Part shown: positions 32,042 through 43,289 of the stretch, piece after piece
Numbering within the stretch: the stretch's first letter is position 1
Layout: every line of letters begins with the position of its first letter
Source of the DNA: Tulasnella sp. 424
Taxonomy: Eukaryota > Basidiomycota > Agaricomycetes > Cantharellales > Tulasnellaceae
Direction: 5' to 3'
DNA length: 64,000 nt
Assembly: GCA_019633425.1 (NCBI GenBank)
Contig: WSUB01000048.1
Coordinates: forward strand, 62,001 to 126,000
Made by a program: the position numbers and the translations under genes
The notes under the pieces: generated by a model
The model's database searches: none
What the model was told of the DNA's origin: nothing
Seen by the model: the letters and a program-made list of their open reading frames with translations, nothing else

Positions 32042-34696
32042 TCATGGACCATCCCTCAGCGCATCTCCGGCTTCCTTTCCTGCTTTCCCATTTGATGAGG
32101 TTACTGGGCCGTTAGCTGCTTCTGGTGTCTGGCACCGCTCAACTGCTGTAGTCGGAGTCGCTTCGCCTTCCTCTGCCGCATGTTCCACATCCCTATCATG
32201 GTCATGGGTCGCCCCGCCCGCCTCCGCCTCCGCCGTTCTGTCTTTCTTCTGCTCGCGAACGACACCCCGCTTGAGAGTATAACCCCGAACGAATAAACCT
32301 AATAAGCAGATTAGGAGGGAAGGGGAGGAATCAGCTTCGCTACACCTAAAGCGACAACAAAAGCAGCTCGTCCTCGCGGGACTTCCTTATCACTTACTCA
32401 ACACCAGAGCTAACGCCACCAACGGCGTGCAAACCAGCCAAATCGAAGAGATACTCTTGGCATATGCTCCGACGACTTGGGCGCGTAGTGAGTCCGGTTG
32501 AATGGTTTTCAGGGAACTGACCCCATTGATGAGTTGGTTGTTAGGAATCCGAGAGGCATCGTAGCCCTGAATATTATTGAGTCGACGCCGAAGGAAGGAG
32601 ACATAGACGGAGCCGGATGCACTGATACCGACTGTTGCTCCGATTTGTCTGTCGGATGCAAAAGTTAAGGTTAAGGGCAAGGTCTGCGGAAAGGGGAACC
32701 AGATGTTTACGTGCCTCGCGAGACCGAAGGTAGCGGTAACAGTTGCTATATCCTTCTGAGGCATTGCAGCTTGCATTCCTGAAAAGAAAGGAAGAGCGAA
32801 TGAGGGGGAAGTTATGTGTCACGAGTAAAACGTTCTTCCTAACCCATTAGAGTAGTCTGGAAGAGGCATCCTGTCCCGATGGCTGCTACGAATAAGAACA
32901 AAATTTGTTTTGGCCTGCAAATATAAAATTAGGATTTGGCCCGACAAAAACAGCACGGTCTGCTCCCAAGATGGGCGACGTACAGGTTCGAGTTCCCATC
33001 TAAATCGATCATCAACCCGAACCCGAGAGTCATTACAGTCCATCCAAACCACATGGTCGGTCTGTACGCTCCCATCCTGGAAACGACCTGTCCACTAAGC
33101 GCAGCGAAGAGACTTGCAACGAGAGAGTAGGGTAACATGTGAACACCGGACGTCAGAGCGGTTGCCCCTCGAGTTTGGAAGTATAAAGGAAGATCTGAAA
33201 TAAAATGACGGTCAGTTGAATATCTTGCAACTGCTTGAGAATAACCTACAGAATGATGCCGAAAAGAACGCATAGGCATGTAAGAAGACTGTGATAAGGA
33301 TGCATAAGGTGGTGCGGGTCTTGAATAAACGAGGAGGGATGATGGGTCGACGTGAGGTGTGGAATTCGTTCACGATTCCTTCAAAAGCGATATTTTTTTC
33401 AATTAAATCAAAGCAGTAATTCAATAATGGAGAGCTTACCAGCAGCGATGAGTGGTACAGAAACAGCAACGAGAGCAATGGTGACGGGGGAATGCCAGTC
33501 TGTCTCGCTTTGATTAAAGCCGACCAGAAGGCAGGCGACGCCTCCAATTATGAGAAAGAGTCCTAGGAAGTCAAAGTTGGCTATGTGACTGCGCAAAGTT
33601 TTCCTCGGGGTCGGGTTGAGACGAAGCTACGAAAATGCTACGATGAGTCCTCTGTTGCACATGCAAATGGCGTTTGGTACCTACTCGTAAAAGTAACGCA
33701 GCAGCAATACCTCCGGTCGGCAAATTGATGTAAAAACACCATCTCCAAGACGCTCGGTCCGTCAAAACGCCACCAACCAATGGGCCCAACACACTCGCTA
33801 TACCCCAAGTCGCAGCGATCGCACCGACAAATTTGCCCCTCTGTTCGAGCGAAACAATGTCCGAGATGGTTATCTGCGTGAGTTGGATGATGCAACCCCC
33901 GCCAATTCCTTGGATTCCTCGACAGAGGATGAGCCATATCATGGACTTGGCGGCACCGCAGAGAGCCGAGCCAACGATGAATGCCGAGATCCCGAAGTAG
34001 AGGATGGGTTTACGACCGACGAGGTCCTGTAGAGTTGACGTTGTGTCAGGTTTCTAGTAAAAGCGAAGAGGAGGGGATGAAGAGACCTACGGAGAGGATT
34101 CCCCATAGCGGGGCGAGGGCAGACGCGACGAGGAGGTAGGCTGAGCCGACCCAGGCGTAACCACTACTGCTTCCGAGGTCCCGAACGATAGTTGGAAGGG
34201 CGACTCCGACTGGGAAAGTAAAAATCGAACGGTTATGATCACGTGTTGTGCTAACCAAGAGCAGGAGACCGTTTACCAATGGTTTGGTCTAATGCCGCCA
34301 AGAAGACTGTGCGGCATCGAAGTTAGGCAACTCGGGACGAGAAGAGTTAATCACAACGATACATGCCTGAAAGCATTAGACTAATGTCCTCAATCAGCTA
34401 TTAGAAATTTTCGAGGGAGAGGCTTAGGTGCTTACCCAGGGAATACGATCCAGAGATTGCTGAGGAACGGAATCAGAGATCAGAACAGAACGCTGGGTAT
34501 AATTGGGAACTGACTTGTGCGGAATTTGGATGACCTCTCTCTTCGTCCAATGCTCCTCCTTTGGATCAGGTGGTTTGGTGGAGTCTGGTTGCCTTTGCTC
34601 AGAAGTGAGGTTCGGTTGCTCGGCATCGTTTGGTCCCGGTTCCACCTGGTTCGAAGCTGGCGGGCCTGTCCACTTTTCGTTTTCGTTCGTCGACAT
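32042..34696 (-). CDS. MFS drug:H+ antiporter-like transporter (DHA2, 14 TM), copy 2
   Basis: Tandem copy of the gene at 28780-31435 with the same 13-exon layout. I followed all exons and found the frame intact from ATG 34696 to TGA 32042. The conserved motifs are kept ('FLAALDQTI', 'GRKPI', '[12 protein letters not shown]'), including the mini-exon 3. Differences: intron 3 has a GC donor ('g|gcatgt') where copy 1 has GT, intron 11 has a GC donor in both copies, TM-region substitutions such as 'TTLMG' for 'TPLLG', and a two-residue longer N-terminus balanced by other changes. Substrate unknown; likely a diverged duplicate. Confidence 0.75.
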
Positions 34697-34863
34697 TACC
34701 CAACTCGATGCGAATTAATGTAGTGGGAGGAAATATGTTGCTTGTGGTTCCTTTCACTGGGTGGGACGTTTTTAAAAGCGAATGTGGTGCCGAATGCGAT
34801 CTTTGTCGCCCGTAATCTTGCCGGTGCCGGAAGATTTAGACTGATAACATATTTACGGTGGTG

Positions 34864-34869
34864 CACGTG
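34864..34869. promoter_or_regulatory. CACGTG E-box, MFS copy 2 promoter
   Basis: CACGTG 168 bp upstream of the start at 34696, in the context 'gtgcacgtga' shared with copy 1 although the surrounding promoter has diverged. Confidence 0.4.
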
Positions 34870-35060
34870 ATACGGGGTAACATGACTAAAAGAGTATTGC
34901 GTCAGAGTCGACGGCGGGCTGTAAGCGCAAATGTCAAGTGCTCTTACGATGATTTGGGATGAGAAGTATATAAAGGTAAACCGTCGAGGTAGATGTACCG
35001 TCTTCCCTTTGCTGTCGACACGCTGGACTCTCTTCGTGGACTTGTGGCCCGTCTCGGACC

Positions 35061-35867
35061 GACCACCAGTGACCATATCAGCTATCCCAAAATGCACGCA
35101 GTTCATATCCGCGCGTAATTCTTCTTGCAATCTGTGGAAATGCTTCTGAATATTGTTGCCTTGACTTCCTATCTTTGGGTGCGACGGCATGAAAGCAGAA
35201 GTGACAGCTTGCCGCGAATTGCGCCGCGGGACGGCGACCTCGGCTCAAACATGTCATGCTGGAAGCAAAGATAGTTGGTATCCTCGTTCGACTGCGGTAT
35301 ATGTGGAGGTCTTGGTGGAGTTCTTGTGGAGGTCTCTCCCGCAAGGGTCTAGGCGTTTGGCCAAATTGGGAAAACTTCGAGCCGGCGGCCGGCGGTCACG
35401 CAATTTATGTAATCACGGAGCCCGGATGACAAAGAACTTGCCGGAAGCAGTTAGACGTTCGGCTCGGGGTGCCCTGTAAAGGCCAAGAATAAAAGATCGT
35501 CATGGAGGGCGTGCAGCGTCAATGGCAATCTCTTTGGCGGCGTCAACGCCATGGGGCCCTTGTCAGGTCCGGAGGGCGGCAGTGGCTGCATTTAAAGTTG
35601 CAACAGGTCCCGGACACGCCATCCCACTATTGTTTAGAGTCATCGGCCTCCCAGGAATTGCATAAGCACTTTCAATCGGACCCCGCACTTCGTGCATCTG
35701 GTTTGCATGGCGATTGCAACCCGCCGAGTGGAGGAGGTGTTGCCGAAATTAGAATTCACACGTGACCGGCCAAGAACATAGAAAAACCTGGGATCCCATG
35801 TCCTCTCTTTTTCCGTGAGTCCTCTGTCGGTCGTTCCCCCGTTCCCCTCAACGCCCAACTTTTGACC
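35061..35867. other. Intergenic, divergent promoter region
   Basis: Between the duplicated unit and the plus-strand MFS gene. Short frames are present, none with recognisable features. Confidence 0.35.
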
Positions 35868-38561
35868 ATGGCAAGCCAAACCAACACGACTTCAGTCGAT
35901 GAGAAACATCATGAACCGGTGACGCCCAGCCAACTCGAAGCAGGTGTCCCACCCAGCGAAGTAGACGATAAGGAGAAAAATGCCGCTGGTGCATCGGAGG
36001 AGGCAACCACTCAACCGACTGACGCCCCAGCCAAGGAGGAGCACTGGACTAAACGAGAGGTCATGTCAATCCCGCACAAGTGAGTGTCGAGCATCCCAAT
36101 TGTTCGAGTGTGTTTGCTGACTAACATTTTGCAGTAACCTCAAAATCGTTTTCCCTGGGTTCGACAGATTTCATCCTAGCGCAATTTTTGATAGCTAACC
36201 AGATGCCTATTACAGTTTGATGTTGGCAGTATTCTTAGCCGCTCTGGATCAAACCATTGGTAAGTTTTCGTCGGGAGGCTTTTTATGCCGAAGTCTCCGG
36301 ATCCCTTTTCAGTGTCTCATCTGACCTCCCCCTTCCTCGACAGTCGGAACTGCATTACCAACAATCGTCAGAGAATTAGGGAGCAGCAACGGCTATTCAT
36401 GGATCGGCTCAGCATACCTTCTCGCTGCTTGTGTCCTCGCGCCACTCTGGGGTATTCTCGCTGTTCGTCACTCCACCTTCCCCCTGCCGTAATCCATCTC
36501 CAAGAAGCTGACAAACACCCCTTGCCCTCTTTAGGAACTCATCGGTCGCAAGCCCGTATTCTTCACCGGCATTGGGTTGTTCATGCTTGGCTCCGCGTTA
36601 TGTGGAGCTGCCAAATCCATGATCTGGTTGATCCTCTGCCGGGCGATTCAAGGTATCGGAGGCGGTTGCATCATCCAGCTCGCCCAGATTACCATCGCCG
36701 ATATCGTTCCTCTGGAGTCAAGAGGGAAGTACGCAGGATCTATGGCCGCGACTTGGGGAATTGCGAGTGTCGTTGGTCCTCTGGTCGGCGGTGCCTTGAC
36801 CGACAGGGTGTCCTGGAGATGGTGTTTCTATATCAACTTGCCCACCGGTGGCTTCGCTACCTTACTCTTGCTCAGGGTAAGTCGTGATTTTGTTAAAGCG
36901 TGTATTGAACTTGGGCTGACTTTGGGAATGCTCTGCTTTCGTAGCTCCGGGTGAGAATATCTCGTTCCTGACGGCTCCATTCACATTGTTCGTACATGCT
37001 AACCACCTTCGGCACTCCTTTTTCAGCTCAATCCAATCCCAAGCCGTCCGTTCAAGACTCACCTCAAGGAATTCGACTTCTTGGGACTCATCCTCATTAT
37101 GGGCGGCGTTGCGTGCCTTCTCCTCGGGTTCAACCAAAGTGAAGACAGCTGGCAAAAACCGTCCACCATTGCACTTATCGCTGTCTCGGGTCCGATCCTT
37201 GCTGCCGGTACGTCGTTCTCTGCAATAACGCTTCCCGTTCTTCTTGTACTCACAATGATATACAGGTATCGCCAATGAATTCTACACGAAGAGACGTCCT
37301 ATCATCCCTCCACGAGTGTTCCAAACCAGAACGACGCTTTGCATCTTGCTTTGTGTGTTCTTGCACGGATTTGTTTTCTTTGCGGCTGCATTCTGTGGGT
37401 GTCTTCTATCTGCTCTGCGGGTCGTTCCTCGGGACTGACATGGGCCTTCCGGAACTCTTAGATCTTCCATTGTATTTCCAAGCCCGCGGTGCATCGGCGC
37501 TCATGTCTGGAATCCTCCTGATCCCTTATTCCTTCGGAGGCAGTATCCTTGCCGCCGTCAGCGGGCAGGTCATCTCCAGGACCGGGAAGTACAGGCCAAT
37601 GATGTGGTTCGGGTTTGTCATTATGACTCTGGGAACCGGGTTGATGATTAACTTGGACGGGAATTCGAGCCGGTACGTGTGGCGAGCTTCCCTGGATTTG
37701 TCGTATCGTTTGAGGTTTGCTTACCATGGGCTCCTTTTAGTGCGAAGGAAATCCTTTACCAACTCGTCGCTGCAATTGGAACTGGCTCTCTCTTCATGAC
37801 CCCGCTGCTTGGTATGCATCCCATACTTTGCGCGACTGGCGTTCGCCGATTTGACCGGTCTCCTCCCCTTTCAGCCATGCAAGCTGCTATGCCTCAGAAG
37901 GATATGGCTACGGCAACGGCCACGTTCGGTCTCATGAGGTAATGCACATTCAATGCTTGCGTTACACCGTCGAAGGGAGCACTCACACGCATTCTCGTCC
38001 CACAGGCAACTCGGTGGCACAACCGGCATCAGCGCTTGCGGAGCGGTGTACTTCAACTTCCTCCGCAAGCGCCTGAATAATATCCCAGGATACGACGCTA
38101 GCCAAATCCCCAACAGCGCCCTTATCAACAACGTCGGTAGCCTCAAGAACATTCAGCCGGAGTCCTTGAGAGTGGAGGTTATTGGTGCCTACGCGAAGAG
38201 CGTTTCGTCTATCATGTGCGTTTCGAAAAGAAGTATTTTCTCCTGGATCCATCAACTAACTCATTCTGCCCGAATTAGGTTGGTTTGCACTCCGCTTGTA
38301 GCTCTCGGCCTCGCTCTCAGTAAGTGCTTGTTTGCCGAACGTTGAAGGTCGGCTGCTTACGACGAAACCCCCTTTCCGAACTTAGGCTTCCTGATCCGGG
38401 AGTACTCAATGAAGCGTGCATTCACCCGGGCGCCACCAAAGGGAGATGCTGCACCGACGGACGGCGACCAGAAAGTGGCGGCTGCGACGACGGGAGACAA
38501 AGTGATGGATGATGGTGCAGCAGACGATTCCGCGGCACCAACGATCGCCGAGGGGAAGTAA
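35868..38561 (+). CDS. MFS drug:H+ antiporter-like transporter (DHA2, 14 TM), copy 3
   Basis: Fourteen exons: 35868-36079, 36135-36158, 36216-36259, 36344-36462, 36535-36876, 36945-36950, 37027-37207, 37266-37394, 37462-37672, 37741-37811, 37875-37938, 38006-38215, 38279-38319 and 38386-38561; 609 residues. Every phase agrees and several exon lengths (342, 211, 71, 64 nt) equal those of copies 1 and 2. Motifs: 'FLAALDQTI', 'GRKPVF', '[14 protein letters not shown]'; charged Ala/Asp-rich tail. Compared with the tandem pair it is inverted, has lost the 14-nt mini-exon (fused into exon 3), gained a 6-nt micro-exon and has one extra intron near the end. Predicted proton-coupled exporter; substrate unknown. 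Confidence 0.85.
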
Positions 38562-39103
38562 GAACATCGGCCAGGAGGAAGGGTAGCTTCGGAACGTGGA
38601 GAGGAGACCGATGACATAATTGTCAGGCTAGGCTGCTGGAAACGCCATGTTACCAAGACCGTCAACGACCAATGGACGGAGCTCCGGATGGGTCTCAGGG
38701 GCAAAATTACTTTATTTCAGTGGAATATTTCGGTTTCTGAGTTTGTATGTTAGCCTTCTTGCCTTTCCATGCTTAATCATTGAGGGATAGACTTTTTATA
38801 TGTGGAACCCTACCGCCGGTAGGGGCAGTCGCACTGGGGAGTAACCTTTTTGAGGGCTGGGAATTTTACGCGTGCCTTGTGTGTGAAGTTCGATTATTCT
38901 AACTCGGACCGCGCTTTAGCTTCCACCTACAACCCCTCTCTCCCAATTTATTTACCACCCCCGCGACCTTCGAGTGTGTGCACTCACCGCTCAGACATTC
39001 TCGTCGCTCGACTTCCACCATTAAAGCGGGAGCAAGACTCACCCCCAACACCCTCACACTCGTTTACTGAACAAAACGTAACAATCGGTCTGCAATCTCT
39101 CCG
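38562..39103. other. Intergenic, promoter of the GDP-mannose transporter
   Basis: Pyrimidine-rich stretches at about 38920-39060 precede the ATG at 39104. No other feature seen. Confidence 0.4.
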
Positions 39104-40815
39104 ATGACGGCTACCCCGCCCCGACGAAACTCTGGCGCCCTCTCGCCACGTATCACCTCTGGGTTCAATCTCAACACCGATAGCAAGCAGAAGGATCTCT
39201 CTTCTAATGTGAATCGAGATGATGATATTGTGGAGCTGAAGAAGAATGCTGGGGCTAACAACGATAACTCGGGATTAACTGCTGGTGAGCGCGATGCTTG
39301 TGTCCGCTGGAACTTACACAGCTTGCTCACGAATCGACATGACCTCGATCGTTGCTTTCAGCTTTACCGGTTGTGTCGTACTGCATTGCCTCGATCATGA
39401 TGACCGTCGTGAACAAGGTTAGTTGTCTACGAGGCTTATCTGCGCCCCTTGGCCGAAACGACAAGCTCCATGTTGGGAACGGCCCATTCTGATGCCTTCT
39501 TTGCACTCTCAACTTGCAGTTCGTCGTCTCTGGGGCCCACTTCTCGATGAACTTTTTACTGCTCGCAATGCAGTCCATCGTGTGCATCGGTTGTGTCGTC
39601 GTGTCAAAACGTTTCGGCCTAATATCGTTCCGGGATTTCGACGCGGAAGATGCAAAGAGGTGGTTCCCAATTAGCTTCCTCCTCGTGTGTGTTATCTACA
39701 CGGGAAGTAAAAGTTTGGTGAGCACATATCTTCCGCAGCAGAACCCGTTGTGAATCTTCGGACCCGAAGCTGTCAAAAAGACTGACGGGCACTTTCTTAT
39801 TTTAGCAATTCCTGAGCATTCCAGTGTACACTATCTTCAAGAATCTTACCATCATCTTGATTGTACGTCCTTCGTACCATTTTTTGAGAAATGCGGTGGC
39901 GCTTATGCCGTCTCCGAAAGGCCTATGGCGAAGTATTATGGTTCGGAGGCGCCGTAACCAACCTAACGTTATGCTCCTTCGTTCTAATGGTAGGTCCCAC
40001 GTACGCTATTATGTTTAGCATTTCCACTTATTCGGAGCGCCTTAGGTTGTTTCCTCTATCGTTGCGGCATGGTCGGACATCTCCACCACGTTCTCCACAC
40101 TGTCAGGGGCGTGGTCGGACCCTGCGGCGGCTGCTGCACAACTTCCGAACATGTCCCATGTCATGGGTAATCTAAACGCGGGCTACGTGTGGATGCTCCT
40201 TAACTGTTGCGTCTCTGCGGCATACGTGGGTGCCTTGTACCAAGCATGACGTATTGCAGCTGACATGTGGCTCCCCCAAATCGACAGGTCCTAACGATGC
40301 GAAAGCGTATCAAGTCCACCGGCTTCAAAGACTGGGACACGATGTACTACAATAATCTCCTCTCGATCCCGGTGCTCGTAATATTCTCTTTCCTGGCGGA
40401 AGATTGGGGCATCGAAAACTTGAACCGCAACTTCCCCGCTGAAACTCGGACCATTCTCCTTGCTGCTATTGCCTTCTCAGGTGCTGCGGCCGTTGGTATC
40501 TCCTTCACTACTGCCTGGTGCATTCGTGCGACATCTAGCACTACATATAGGTAAGGCGCTTGACGCAAACCCCGTGCTAGACGAGGATTGACGATCGAAC
40601 CGCTTTTTTGCAGCATGGTTGGCGCACTTAACAAACTCCCAGTGGCAGCGTCCGGCATGATCTTCTTCGGCGATCCAGTCACTCTCGGCTCTGTTTCAGC
40701 TGTTTCACTCGGCTTCGTTGCAGGCATCGTCTACGCTCTCGCCAAAAATATCCAGTCCAAGGCGGAAAAGGCTCGTGCTGGGCCAGCGCCGTTGCCCATG
40801 TACCGGAAACCATAG
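39104..40815 (+). CDS. VRG4: Golgi GDP-mannose transporter
   Basis: Eight exons: 39104-39284, 39362-39417, 39520-39717, 39806-39862, 39921-39989, 40046-40225, 40288-40550 and 40614-40815; 401 residues, phases consistent. After a polar 60-residue N-terminus come about ten hydrophobic segments. Diagnostic stretches are '[14 protein letters not shown]', '[16 protein letters not shown]' and '[13 protein letters not shown]', the last containing the GALNK motif that binds GDP-mannose in Vrg4. The protein exchanges cytosolic GDP-mannose for GMP across the Golgi membrane and feeds protein and lipid mannosylation and cell-wall mannan. Compared with typical orthologues (about 330-400 residues) it is full length, with a somewhat long Asn/Ser/Asp-rich N-terminus. 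Essential housekeeping gene in other fungi; single copy here. Confidence 0.9.
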
Positions 40816-41224
40816 CCCCTGACCCTTCTTTGTATGCGTCTCGCCTCCAACTCGCAAAGTTGGTTTTTCTTTTGCTTTTGGAATATACGTCATCGTCGTT
40901 GTCTGGCTGTTTTTTATGTATCTGTACCTGTCAGCGTTAGGCTAGCATAGCTTTTCTGTCGTGCCAGGATTGCATCGCCCCGCCCTAGGACTAGGATCCG
41001 TCGTTTATGGGGCTTCAGCGAATTTGTCAACTCCATGAGGCAAAGTGGTAAGCTGTTCTCCCCGAAGTCCCCCTGGCGGAATGCCTCCCTAAGATCACGT
41101 GGGGCACCCGCCCGATCGGACCACCTCCGTCAAACTGTAAATCCGCAAGCCATCAACCTGACCAGATCTCTTTTTCAGTACCTACGTTGAGAGGAAAAGG
41201 GAAATAGTCTACTCCAACGCGAAA
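40816..41224. other. Intergenic
   Basis: 3' flank of the transporter gene and 5' flank of the MYND gene. Nothing else recognised. Confidence 0.4.
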
Positions 41225-43084
41225 ATGTCATCGCAAGCTTCACAAATCGCCAAGAAAATTGCTGCCCTAAAACGAGGCTTGCAAGACGGAAAGCAAGACC
41301 CATCAGTTGGGTGGAGAAGCCTGGAAACGCTCATTGCACAGGCAGGAAAACCAAAGGAACTATGGAAAGATGCTCTCACAAAGGACGTTCTGCAAGATTT
41401 AGTCGACGCTGCAACATCCACATTTCAAAAGGACCAATCTGTCAGTGTCCTTGATTATGCGATCAAGAGGGCGCAGAGTTGACGATCATCTCTATGTAGG
41501 GTACTTCATCGACATCAGTTGGGAACGCCATTGGAGGAATCTGGGCGGCTCTTCAGCCTGTCGCTGCTCATATCGGCCCACCAGATATTGCGCGAATCAA
41601 CGCGTTCGCAGAGGGCACCATACATGTGGCCGAAACATGGTGGTTAGCTTATAAAGATTCCATCCCAAGCTGGAAGAAACAAGGTGCCGGAGTATACGAA
41701 GCTAAATCAGCGGCTATTTCCTCCGCACTGGGCACCATGCAATCGCAGGCAGCCAAAATTCCTTCGGCAAATCGGGCGGGGTTGAAGACTCTGTGGGTGG
41801 TATTTCATTTGGACCTGGGGTGGCTCTGGTTAAATAACTATCGCATTTCAGATCTAGGCTCGCTACAGCGCCGATCCAAGAGCTGGTCATCGCTGAGATG
41901 GCGCTCGGCTACGACTCGTCCAATGACTCCCAATACGATCAGTCGTTTTATCGACTGACCAGCCTATCCTTTGCGATTTTCGAACGTATCAAGATAACAG
42001 ATTTTCCATCTGTTGTTGAGAACCCGTCTAGCCTGGCTCGGCGATTCAATCGAAGTGCCGACCCGAATCGCGCTAAGGTCGAAGATCTGACAAGGGTGTA
42101 CGTCATACCCTCGTTCATCCCCTTCCAGGAACCATTACTCACGAATATTTCTCTTTGGTAGATACGATTTTCTCTACCGCCTCTTAGTCATTACTAGAAT
42201 TGCAGATGTCTTGAGGACGGACGACAACCTGTGCATCACGGTCGCCTCAGGCATGTGGAAGTGGTATGAAGAATGTGGTATTATGCCAATACCTGTAAGG
42301 AACAAAAGATTCGCTCGCATTGCCTCCGTCGTAGCGTGAGTCTGTTCTGAAGTCCTGCGCAACCCGAGGAGAAAAAATTTCTGAATGCGAGCAATCCGAA
42401 CCTAGGCAACTTCTCCCAGGAAAACCTGAGCAGATGGCAACTCGCTTCCCTTCTGTTATGCGCGAACATGATTTCATCTCGGTGATTATTAAAGTCCTCT
42501 TCGCTTTTGGCAAGCTCGAAGGGCCACTTGATTGTAAGTTATCTACTCGCCTGGCTCCACGAATTTCTCACTTGCCAAACTTGGGATAGCTGCTCCCGGA
42601 CCGGAAACCCAGCCTATCTGGAAGCATTGGGATAATTTAAAGACGTATATCACCTCCAATCCGGCCTTATTTAAAGCACCGCTGCAACCCATTTTGAAGG
42701 GTAAACTCCTGGGGGCCCTAGACATTATCCGATGCAACCGGGGACCGTCATACGCAGCCGAGGCAACTAAATACATGGAGGAGTTGGGTACTTTCGCCGA
42801 CCTAAAGGAAGCGGACTTGCGGAAGGCAGCCATCGAGGAGCGCCAGGAAGCTCAAGGCGGAATCGTTGGCTGTAGCTGGTATCGATGCGTTCTCTATCGA
42901 CAAGCGACAGATCAGGTGATGCACTGGTGCGCCGGCTGCCGAAAAGTCGTTTATTGTGGGTTCCTTTGCCAATCAAGGTGGGTTGTTTCACGGTCCCGAG
43001 CGCGTAGCTATTGCAGCTCATCACGCGTAATAATACAGAGATTGGGAAGAAGGGCATAAGGATCAATGCCAAGGCAACTCTTAA
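41225..43084 (+). CDS. MYND-type zinc-finger protein
   Basis: Seven exons: 41225-41440, 41500-41792, 41852-42097, 42162-42335, 42406-42533, 42590-42977 and 43039-43084; 496 residues, all phases consistent. The N-terminal about 440 residues are helical and match nothing I recognise. The C-terminus is a MYND finger: Cys pairs in 'CSWYRC' and 'CAGC', then 'YCGFLCQ' and, across the last intron, 'RDWEEGHKDQC'. The exact fit of the last splice to complete the finger supports the model. MYND fingers bind proline-rich peptides and act in protein interaction, often in transcriptional regulation. Fungal MYND-only proteins of this size are numerous and mostly uncharacterised. Exon 5 could use a different acceptor; the chosen one keeps the frame open. 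Confidence 0.75.
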
Positions 43085-43289
43085 CAACCGCTCGGAAATG
43101 CCCAGCCAGTCGGAATTCACGCCCCTTCGTGCTGGAATCCCAATCTGCGACGACCTTCTGTTAATTCTCCTACAACTAATCATCTCAAATGAATCAAATT
43201 CTTTATCGAACAATAATGTATCTTGTCACCACGACACAGTGTTTTTGGGCAACCTGAGTTCGCCACGGCCCAGGCCTGAACCCCACCCA

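Larger units (their letters stand above)
28524..35060 (+). repeat. Direct tandem duplication, two 3.3-kb units
   Basis: Unit 1 is 28524-31779 and unit 2 about 31780-35060. Both start at 'acgacactcttccagcagc', contain a complete minus-strand MFS gene and end at 'gtggacttgtggcccgtct'. The two units align over their whole length, including introns and flanks, with many substitutions, so the duplication is not recent. Confidence 0.85.

Noticed and set aside
32970..33005. tRNA-like 'aggttcgagttcccatc' word
   Set aside because: It lies inside an MFS exon (codons for GNSN) and there is no cloverleaf around it.
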